NCBI RefSeq assembly: GCF_002232035.1
Contig: NZ_NKXR01000010.1
Location: 1-64,000, forward strand
Reading direction: 5' to 3'
From: Collinsella sp. TF06-26
GTDB lineage: Bacteria > Actinomycetota > Coriobacteriia > Coriobacteriales > Coriobacteriaceae
Length of the DNA: 64,000 bases
Numbering within the stretch: the stretch's first letter is position 1; every line of letters starts with the position of its first letter. Made by a program: the position numbers and the translations under genes. The notes under the pieces are model-generated. The model saw only the letters and a program-made list of their open reading frames with translations, was not told where the DNA came from and did no database searches. Shown here one piece after another: positions 57,856-64,000 of the stretch.

Positions 57856-59322
57856 TTAGAAACCCTGGCCATAGCCTTGGCCTTGGCCCTGGCCCTGTTG
57901 GCCCAGCAGCTCCTCCAGATACTGACGCAGCTGCTCGTCGGTAATACCGCCGTTGCCGGTGTCAGTCGCGCTGTCGTCCTGCTGCTGGTTCTGCAGCTTC
58001 TCATCGGAGCCCAGCTCGACGGTGACCTTTTTCTCGTCCTTGCCGCGCATGAGCGTGATCTCGACCTTCTCGCCCACCTCATGGCTGCGCAGCGCAATGA
58101 TCAGGCCATCGGCGCTCGTGATCTCGTCGTCGCCCAGCTTGGTAATGACATCGCCCTCCTGGATGCCGGCCTTGGCGGCGGGACCGTCCTCGACGACGCT
58201 CGCCACGTACGCGCCGCTATCGGTGCTCAGCTTGTTGGTGCGGGCGTTGAGCGCGTTGACGCTCGAAAGCGTGGCTCCCATGTACGGGTGCACCGGTGTC
58301 TTACCGCCGATGATCTGGTCGGCAATGTTCTTGGCGTAGTTAACGGGAATAGCAAAGCCCACGCCCGAGCTGGAGCCCGAGTAGCTCTCGATGAGCGAGT
58401 TGATACCCACCAGCTCGCCGTTGTCGTTAACGAGCGCGCCACCGGAGTTGCCCGGATTGATGGCAGCATCGGTCTGGATCATGTTGGCATAGATGGTGTT
58501 GCCGCTGGTAGAGCTCATGGCCGTGGAGCGATAGAGCGCCGAGACGATACCCGTGGAGACAGACTGCTCGTTGCCGAACGGCGAGCCGATCGCCATGACC
58601 CACTCGCCCACGTTGAGCTTGGAGGAATCACCGATCTCAATCGGCGTGAGCTTGGAGGCGTCTGCGTCCTTGAGCTTGATGACGGCCAGGTCGCTCGAAG
58701 CGTCGTTGCCCACGAACTCGGCCTCGTAGGTGGTGCCGTCATCCATGGTCACCACGTACTGGTCATAGCCATCGACCACGTGGTTGTTGGTGAGGATGTG
58801 GCCCTCGGTATCGAGCACCACGCCCGAGCCGACGCTGCCCGAGCTGTCCGACTCGTCGGCAGACTGCGAAAGCGAGCCATTCTGGCTGCCGCTCGAAGTG
58901 GCGGTAATGGAAACCACGGAGGGCAACGCCTTGGCAGAAACGGCCTCGGCCAGCGTGGTGTCCTCGGAATCAATCGTAATCTTTTGCGTCGATGAACCCG
59001 AAGCACCCGCCGTCACGGCATTCTTTCCGCCGCCAATGTTGAGCGTGCCGCTCATAATGAGCGCAATGACCAGCAGGGCGCCGCAGGCACAACCGGCAAG
59101 CGCCGTAATAAAGATCGGCAGCTTTTTGGTCTTAGTCTTGACCACTGTGTGCTTGTTTACAACCTGCTGGCTGCCCAGCGGCTTTCCGGTCTGCGTGTCG
59201 TAGGCCTGCACGTAGGGAATGTTGCTGTCGGCAAGCGTCGACTCTACCTGCACACGCGGCTGCTGTTGGGTCTCGCCGGCGTTGCCCGCATCCTGGGGAC
59301 GCTGGGAATCGTTCTCGCTCAT
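57856..59322 (-). CDS. Membrane-anchored HtrA/DegP-type serine protease
   Basis: A 488-residue trypsin-like protease with one N-terminal membrane helix (about residues 70-92) and an acidic Gln-rich cytoplasmic start. The catalytic triad is visible: His in TNNHVVDG, Asp in SSDLAVIKL and Ser in INPGNSGGALV; a PDZ domain follows near residues 370-450 (VEDGPAAKAGIQEGDVI). The tail is a Gly/Gln repeat (QGQGQGYGQGF). Handles misfolded cell-envelope proteins. AAAGGAT precedes ATG 59322. Confidence 0.94.
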   Translation of the reverse strand: MSENDSQRPQDAGNAGETQQQPRVQVESTLADSNIPYVQAYDTQTGKPLGSQQVVNKHTVVKTKTKKLPIFITALAGCACGALLVIALIMSGTLNIGGGKNAVTAGASGSSTQKITIDSEDTTLAEAVSAKALPSVVSITATSSGSQNGSLSQSADESDSSGSVGSGVVLDTEGHILTNNHVVDGYDQYVVTMDDGTTYEAEFVGNDASSDLAVIKLKDADASKLTPIEIGDSSKLNVGEWVMAIGSPFGNEQSVSTGIVSALYRSTAMSSTSGNTIYANMIQTDAAINPGNSGGALVNDNGELVGINSLIESYSGSSSGVGFAIPVNYAKNIADQIIGGKTPVHPYMGATLSSVNALNARTNKLSTDSGAYVASVVEDGPAAKAGIQEGDVITKLGDDEITSADGLIIALRSHEVGEKVEITLMRGKDEKKVTVELGSDEKLQNQQQDDSATDTGNGGITDEQLRQYLEELLGQQGQGQGQGYGQGF

Positions 59323-59351
59323 AGCTGCGATCCTTTCGTCAAATAACCAAA

Positions 59352-59375
59352 GGCCCGCCAAACATGTGGCGGGCC
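59352..59375 (-). terminator. Hairpin upstream of htrA
   Basis: GGCCCGCCACATGTTTGGCGGGCC followed by TTTGG TTATTT on the minus strand, 30 bases before the htrA ATG and 120 past the stop of the preceding gene: either a terminator for the latter or an attenuator for htrA. The stem is nine bases. Confidence 0.6.
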
Positions 59376-59494
59376 ATCATTGTTCACGTTGAGTTGTACC
59401 CCAAGCTGGGCAGTCCCGAGCACTAGATGCCAAGATTTCAGCTTTGCTTAAGTAATGACATGCTTATAGGCCAATTCGTTTTATGCCGTCATGT

Positions 59495-60118
59495 CTATTC
59501 GATATAGCAGTCGATAGCAAAACTATATGTTGAATCGTTAATAAAGTCTGTAATCGTCGCGCCCATACCCGATCCGCACGTCCACTTATCCTTCTCCGCA
59601 TCGTATGGCGTTGGCCCCCACCCCGTTTCATATGATGCTTCGCTTTCTGTGAAGTAGTTCATCACATATTTATCTTTCTGCATGAGCGCATACCAAGCGT
59701 TTGCATACATCACAAGCGGATCGGTTTGAATTATCGAATATTTTCCTGACCGAATTGCAATGCTTTGCCCATCTTCAGAATATTCAACAACAATCTCAAT
59801 CTTTGCCAACACCGGCAGTGAATCATCTGACTCCCTATGAACCGTCACCAAATTCTTAGTTGCCGCTCTTGTCAGGGACGCTGCACCGTCATTATTCCTG
59901 TTTATGCTGCCAACAGCCATTTTTCTATTTCCGGCACCCAAGACATCTTTGCTTCGCGCCGAGGACACAATAACCCCAGCCTCATTCCGAACTATCATGT
60001 CGGTCACAAGCGTCAATCGTTTTTGCGCATTCGTAAGCTGCGCAGCGTTGGCCCCTCTCGCCCCAGCAAACATAACAGCTCCTGATGCCAAGACGAATAG
60101 CTGTCTTCTGTTGATCAT
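59495..60118 (-). CDS. Exported hypothetical protein with twin-arginine-like signal
   Basis: A 207-residue protein starting MINRRQLFVLASGAVMFAGA, where RRxLF plus a hydrophobic stretch resembles a Tat or Sec signal, cleaved near Ala26. The mature part has no recognised motif; a single pair of Cys (WTCGSGMG and IDCYIE) may form a disulfide. GAGGAG precedes the ATG. Codon use is AT-richer than the rest of the window, as for the two genes upstream. Third in a probable three-gene unit with the papain-like protease. Confidence 0.78.
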   Translation of the reverse strand: MINRRQLFVLASGAVMFAGARGANAAQLTNAQKRLTLVTDMIVRNEAGVIVSSARSKDVLGAGNRKMAVGSINRNNDGAASLTRAATKNLVTVHRESDDSLPVLAKIEIVVEYSEDGQSIAIRSGKYSIIQTDPLVMYANAWYALMQKDKYVMNYFTESEASYETGWGPTPYDAEKDKWTCGSGMGATITDFINDSTYSFAIDCYIE

Positions 60119-60142
60119 TCCTCTCGCTCCTCACCGATTTAG

Positions 60143-60493
60143 TTAACTTTTTTCCATATAGTAGGGATGCAAAGTTTCCTCTTCTAAATTGGCATCACTT
60201 GCGAAGAATAGAATCCATTTCTCTCCCGCCTTCAGCCCTGAAGCAGTTCCGGTATTAAAGTAACTACGGATATCAATCTCTTTCCGCCCTCCGCTTGACA
60301 CGAGAGCCTCAAATTGTCCGTTATGAATATCCGACAGCGTCTGTACTTCAACTGAAATATGTTCGTCATCTTTTCCACCGATGACCGAGGGGCTCGGTTG
60401 ATAGGCCGCGACAACCAATATCCCAAGAAATGCGCAAAGAAGCCCCAGCGTTTTACGTATGCGCTTTCTATCATCTTCGCCGTCACTCTCCAC
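60143..60493 (-). CDS. Small membrane-anchored protein of unknown function
   Basis: About 116 residues starting at GTG 60493 (AAGGGA seven bases upstream) and overlapping the protease gene by 11 bases; ATG at 60508 is an alternative. After an acidic and basic N-terminus comes one membrane helix (TLGLLCAFLGILVVAAY), then an extracytoplasmic domain of about 80 residues. No named family recognised. Possible inhibitor, chaperone or substrate of the neighbouring protease, which is only a guess from position. Confidence 0.65.
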   Translation of the reverse strand: MESDGEDDRKRIRKTLGLLCAFLGILVVAAYQPSPSVIGGKDDEHISVEVQTLSDIHNGQFEALVSSGGRKEIDIRSYFNTGTASGLKAGEKWILFFASDANLEEETLHPYYMEKS

Positions 60494-61610
60494 AATACGT
60501 CCCTTCATGCGATATATAAATCGTTGTGTCATATGGAAGAAAACGCAGCTGATTGAACCAACCATCCCAGACAACAAGCATATATTTCTTATCATTTGAA
60601 TATGTATTATGCATAGCCACATATCCCGCAACAGCCATCGCATGAGCGTCATGGCTTGAACTGAGAGTCCCAGAAAAGATACTGAGATTTCCAGAATCTG
60701 CAGTTGCCCTGAAAGAATCCCAAGATGGATACCAGGCAAATGATGTCTCAAGCCTTTTCCCGCGCCTAGCACAGAACTCCTTAATAGCCGGGGCAGCATT
60801 TGGAGATGGAGTCTCTCCTTGGGTAAAGTAAAGGCCCGTAGCTTGATCGAATGACTTATTTGGTTTGCCGGATGTTCCCGATAACTGCCAAAGCTCATGA
60901 TATAAGTCTGGCAATTTGAGCCGGTTTAGCGTTACATAATGGCTGCTTACCGCAAACATCGCAGACACATCGCAAGCATAGGTCCCCGTTTCTTTAATAA
61001 CCTCTGATTGTGTAGGCGTTATCATCCCTGAAATAGTTTTACTTGCGTCAATGACATATCCTTGTTTATACAGGTCTTTGGGCAATACGAAAACATCCTC
61101 GAACCTGCCTGGAGATCCGCTGCGGCTATTTCCCACAGAAAACACCGCTGTTGACCGGCATCCCTTCTCATCTAAAACAACGTTATTATCCAGATCTGCA
61201 ATACCAAAAGACAGCTCGTCAAATTTCAAAGCAACGATGTCATCTTGGGATGCGAGAAGGGCTATTTCATCGCTTGTATTCTCAATGGGCATAGGGGCGT
61301 TCGGAGCCAAGCAGTATTCGCTGATCCACCAAGATCGCTCTGAATCAAATACGACGTAGCCATAGTTAACGTCATCCCGCTTCGCGCGAACGATATACCC
61401 GATTGATTCCCCATCGGAATTCACCATTTTTACTGGGTCACAAGCGGTCACCGGCTCATCCGATACGTCATCAAAGAAAGCTTGCGCTTGCTCCACAGCT
61501 ATTTGCGGTGTGACACGAACCAAGTCGTCGTCTCCAAAAACCAACCTTGGAGACATCAGGGCGGCAAGCAATACTATGAATCCGACAATCACCTTTCTCG
61601 AATAACGCAT
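60483..61610 (-). CDS. Secreted papain-like cysteine protease family protein
   Basis: A 375-residue secreted protein. A signal helix opens it (VIVGFIVLLAALMSPRLVFG). Residues about 30-200 look like a streptopain-type propeptide (AVEQAQAFFDDV, GYVVFDSERSWWISEY). The catalytic part has Cys213 in TYACDVSAMFAVSSHYV and His near 323 in HDAHAMAVAGYVAM, followed by VVWDGW for the third residue. Fold assignment to papain-like C10/C39 proteases comes from this Cys-His order. GGAGG precedes ATG 61610. Codon use is AT-rich versus the chromosome, so probably acquired. Confidence 0.8.
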   Translation of the reverse strand: MRYSRKVIVGFIVLLAALMSPRLVFGDDDLVRVTPQIAVEQAQAFFDDVSDEPVTACDPVKMVNSDGESIGYIVRAKRDDVNYGYVVFDSERSWWISEYCLAPNAPMPIENTSDEIALLASQDDIVALKFDELSFGIADLDNNVVLDEKGCRSTAVFSVGNSRSGSPGRFEDVFVLPKDLYKQGYVIDASKTISGMITPTQSEVIKETGTYACDVSAMFAVSSHYVTLNRLKLPDLYHELWQLSGTSGKPNKSFDQATGLYFTQGETPSPNAAPAIKEFCARRGKRLETSFAWYPSWDSFRATADSGNLSIFSGTLSSSHDAHAMAVAGYVAMHNTYSNDKKYMLVVWDGWFNQLRFLPYDTTIYISHEGTYCGE

Positions 61611-61740
61611 TTCTTCCTCCATCCGTGCAGTAGGGAGATACGGTAACTAAATGATATTCGTGAGATAGTGCTATACGTTTGATATTGTTTTTACTGACAC
61701 ACTTTAAATCGGTGAAAGGTCTTCTTTTTCGCCCTAAACG

Positions 61741-61772
61741 AGAAAAGGGTACTGGAGAAATCTCCGGTACCC
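61741..61772 (-). terminator. Terminator after GlnR-like gene
   Basis: On the minus strand GGGTACCGGAG/CTCCAGTACCC (one mismatch) followed by TTTTCTCG, about 22 bases past the stop of the gene at 61794. Confidence 0.8.
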
Positions 61773-61793
61773 TCACATTCCTCTATTTACTTG

Positions 61794-62456
61794 CTAGTCC
61801 TTAAACAGATAGCCCACGCCGCGGACGGTGGTGATGTGCGCCGCGATCTGCGGGCCCACCTTGGAACGGATGCGTCGGATGTGCACGTCGACGGTGCGCG
61901 TGCCGCCGCAGTACTCAAAGCCCCACACGCGGTGCAGCAACACCTCGCGGCTGTAGGCACGGTTGGGGTGCGTCGCCAAAAAGCTCAGCAGCGAGTACTC
62001 CATCAGCGTCAGGTCGATGGGCTCGTTATCGAGTGTCACCTGGTAGGTGGCAAGGTTGATCTCGAGGTTATCGATGTTGAGCACATCGTCGGCGGTGACG
62101 GTCTCCTCCTCGCCCATCAGGCGCTGCGCGCGGGCCTTGAGCTCGTTGGGCGTCGCCGTTGGGCATACAAAGTCGGCATGCGCGTGATTGGGCAGGCGCA
62201 AGGTACCGAGCGCCTCGTCGTCGACAATCACCAGCATGGGGACACCGCCGCGATCGTCAAGCCACTTGGCAATCTGATCGATGCGGTCGCTGCGGATGCC
62301 ATCAGAATCGAGGATCAGCAGGTCAAAGTCGTGCGCCGCAGTCGGCGAATCGGGAGTGGCCAGACTCACCTCGACGCCCAGGGTGGTCGTCAAGCTGCGG
62401 GCAAACTCGTGGAAGCGCGTCGTGCGCGCCATGAACAGGGCACTCTTATCGGACAT
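61794..62456 (-). CDS. OmpR-type orphan regulator, GlnR-like
   Basis: A 220-residue two-domain regulator. The C-terminal winged helix (residues about 125-220) ends HRVWGFEYCGGTRTVDVHIRR, VRGVGYLF, the same as GlnR and OmpR proteins. The N-terminal receiver-like domain lacks the acidic pair expected near its start and the conserved Lys, and keeps one Asp (ILDSDG), as in actinobacterial GlnR, which works without phosphorylation. No histidine kinase is adjacent. It follows glnA by 50 bases on the same strand, so glnA and it are probably cotranscribed. Start ATG 62456 with GGAGG upstream. Confidence 0.85.
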   Translation of the reverse strand: MSDKSALFMARTTRFHEFARSLTTTLGVEVSLATPDSPTAAHDFDLLILDSDGIRSDRIDQIAKWLDDRGGVPMLVIVDDEALGTLRLPNHAHADFVCPTATPNELKARAQRLMGEEETVTADDVLNIDNLEINLATYQVTLDNEPIDLTLMEYSLLSFLATHPNRAYSREVLLHRVWGFEYCGGTRTVDVHIRRIRSKVGPQIAAHITTVRGVGYLFKD

Positions 62457-62506
62457 ATCGGCCTCCAAAGAAATGAGCTCAATCGTACTGAAACAAGCCA
62501 GCGCGA

Positions 62507-63844
62507 TTAGGAGTTCGCCAGGTAGTGCTTAATCTCCCACTCGGTGATCGTGGACTCAAACTTATGCCACTCGTCGCGCTTCTTTTTGAGGAAGAAGCTG
62601 TGGATGTGCTCGCCGAGGGCATCCTTCATAAACTGCGAGTCCTCAAACACGTCGAGCGCCTCTTTGAGCGAGCGCGGCAGCGGCGTGTAGCCGGCCTCGA
62701 CCATCTGACGGTCGGTAAGCTTGAGCGTCTCGGCCGTGGCCTCGGGCGGGAGCTCCAGCTTGCGCTCGATGCCGTCCAGACCAGCCGCCAGCGTGACGGC
62801 GTTGACCAGGTACGGGTTGGCCATGGGGTCGGGACTGCGCAGCTCGATGCGCGTGGACAGCGGCTTGCCGGGCTTGTAGACCGGGATGCGGACCATACTC
62901 GCGCGGTTGCGCAGGCCCCACGTGGCGTACTGCGGCACGGAGTCGCCACCCGTGGTGATGCGCTTGTACGAGTTGACCGTGGGGTTGGTGATGGCGCTGA
63001 TCTCGCGCGCGTGCGCTAAGATGCCGGCCATGTAGTGCTTGGCGATTTCGGAGAGGTGGTACTTCTCGTCGTCCTCGCCCCAAAAGACGTTGTTGCCGTC
63101 GTGGTCGAACAGCGACTGATGCAAAAACATGGCGCTGCCGTCCTCGCCCGCCAACGGCTTGGGCATAAAGGAAGCGTGGCAACCGCTCTCGTAGGCCTGC
63201 TGCTTAATGATGAGCTTGGCCGTGGTGACGGCGTCGGACATGCTCAGGGCCTCGGCGTGACGCAAGCTCATGCCGTGCTGCGAGCGGCCGGCGGCGTGGA
63301 AGGTGTACTCCACGGGCACGGACATCTTCTCGAGCGTGAGGACCGTGTTGCGACGCAGGTCGCGGGCGGCATCGCTCACCGAAAGATCGAAGTAGCCCAC
63401 GTTGTCGAGCGGCTCGGGGGTGTGCTCGTCGGGGAAGTAGTAATACTCCAGCTCGGCACCCACGTTAAGCAGATAGCCAGCCTTCTCGGCCTTGCGAAAC
63501 ATGCGGCGCAGGGCGTCGCGCGGGTCGCCGGCGAAGGGCTTGCGATCGGGAGTACACACGTCGCAGAAAACGCGTGCAACGCCGTTATGGCTCGGGCGCC
63601 ACGGCAAAATCTGGAAGGTCGAAGCATCGGGAAACGCCAGCATGTCGGCTTCCTCGGGCGTGGCAAAGCCCTCGATGGCGGAGCCGTCAAAGCCAATACC
63701 CTCCTCAAAAGCGACCTCGAGGTCCTCGGGGCTAATGGCAAAGTTCTTGAGGCGGCCGAGAATGTCGACAAACCACAGACGCACAAAGCGGATGTCACGC
63801 TGCTCTACGGAGCGGAGTACGTAATCGATGTTCTGCTGGTTCAT
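62507..63844 (-). CDS. glnA: Glutamine synthetase type I
   Basis: A 445-residue GSI that fixes ammonia onto glutamate. Motifs: GFDGSAIEGF (N-terminal loop), GAELEYYYF (metal Glu), AGEDGSAMFLHQSL (glutamate site) and LSTRIELRSPDP near the end. Length and the absence of the NLYDLP adenylylation site (here PRSLKEAL) place it in the GSI-alpha type, controlled by feedback and repression not adenylylation. GGGGAG precedes ATG 63844. A GlnR-like regulator gene follows directly. Confidence 0.96.
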   Translation of the reverse strand: MNQQNIDYVLRSVEQRDIRFVRLWFVDILGRLKNFAISPEDLEVAFEEGIGFDGSAIEGFATPEEADMLAFPDASTFQILPWRPSHNGVARVFCDVCTPDRKPFAGDPRDALRRMFRKAEKAGYLLNVGAELEYYYFPDEHTPEPLDNVGYFDLSVSDAARDLRRNTVLTLEKMSVPVEYTFHAAGRSQHGMSLRHAEALSMSDAVTTAKLIIKQQAYESGCHASFMPKPLAGEDGSAMFLHQSLFDHDGNNVFWGEDDEKYHLSEIAKHYMAGILAHAREISAITNPTVNSYKRITTGGDSVPQYATWGLRNRASMVRIPVYKPGKPLSTRIELRSPDPMANPYLVNAVTLAAGLDGIERKLELPPEATAETLKLTDRQMVEAGYTPLPRSLKEALDVFEDSQFMKDALGEHIHSFFLKKKRDEWHKFESTITEWEIKHYLANS

Positions 63845-64000
63845 GTCGCTCCCCTTTCTTTCGGGCGGGTTTCGACTGGTCTATATCGCAGATACTATCG
63901 CAGAAAAATGTTTCCGCAGGGTTAAAGCGTATCAAGCGCCCAAAAAACGTGCTTGAGCAGGCCGTTGCGAACGAGCGGCTAGCGCGAGGTCGAAGCGCGG
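63845..64000. other. Upstream region of glnA to window end
   Basis: 156 bp; the direct repeat TATCGCAGA occurs at 63884-63892 and 63896-63904. It should hold the glnA promoter; no strong box pair was seen. Confidence 0.4.

Noticed and set aside
60494..60898. Long N-terminal extension of the small membrane protein gene
   Set aside because: Runs opposite in frame to the protease coding sequence; the real start is near 60493 with its own ribosome site.

Overview
The window looks like chromosome of a high-GC gut actinobacterium of the class Coriobacteriia, most likely Collinsella or a close relative. This rests on protein character, not on a database search: high GC with strong third-position GC/C bias, a type III glutamine synthetase beside a GSI plus an orphan GlnR-like regulator, a giant ATPase/SARP-type regulator, a three-part sortase pilus locus, and a tmRNA whose tag ends in MALAA. 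No tRNA, rRNA, CRISPR array, phage module or transposase was seen.

Layout. 1-2.3 kb: type III glutamine synthetase (minus). 2.6-8.3 kb: one-carbon/methionine run (plus): metF, a free-standing methionine synthase activation-domain protein, a truncated metH and a UPF0210 protein. 8.6-10 kb: methyltransferase and yhbY. 10-13 kb: 999-residue regulator. 13.5-18.5 kb: amino-sugar and ribosomal genes (nagB, crr, glmM, rpsI, rplM) and a patatin-like lipase. 18.5-19.4 kb: a repeat-rich non-coding stretch and ssrA. 19.7-23.1 kb: an unknown gene, a PIN protein and a P-type metal ATPase with its small partner. 23.3-28 kb: heterodimeric ABC exporter with divergent AraC regulator. 28.2-31.7 kb: gatCAB. 32-42.1 kb: sortase and three LPXTG-type pilins, interrupted by an AbiE-like toxin-antitoxin pair. 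42.6-47.6 kb: HAD phosphatase, MFS transporter, moaA and a moaC-mobB fusion. 47.8-55.3 kb: unknown nuclease-like protein, a second ABC exporter pair, MATE pump and MerR regulator. 55.4-59.3 kb: ligA and htrA. 59.5-61.6 kb: AT-richer patch of secreted or membrane proteins including a papain-like protease. 61.8-63.8 kb: GlnR-like regulator and glnA.

Most notable observations. (1) The largest pilin gene is split by a G8 homopolymer just after its signal peptide; one added G or two lost G restores one frame of about 1,092 codons, the signature of a phase-variable switch (or a sequencing error). (2) Two nested inverted-repeat elements (8354-8487 and 28042-28177) share a conserved core, while their outer and inner stems differ completely in sequence yet stay self-complementary, as expected of a structured RNA or mobile hairpin family. 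(3) A 61-nt palindromic repeat occurs four times at identical length, often beside a second hairpin family of the CCACCACAAAGG type. (4) Beside ssrA lie a 62-bp tandem repeat of about 3.6 units and two 41-nt direct repeats exactly 200 bp apart that carry 17 nt of the ssrA T-arm. (5) GatB carries an internal insertion of about 65 residues.

Nitrogen metabolism frames the window: GSIII at one end, GSI plus GlnR-like regulator at the other. Gene starts were chosen by Shine-Dalgarno spacing; alternatives are stated where they matter.
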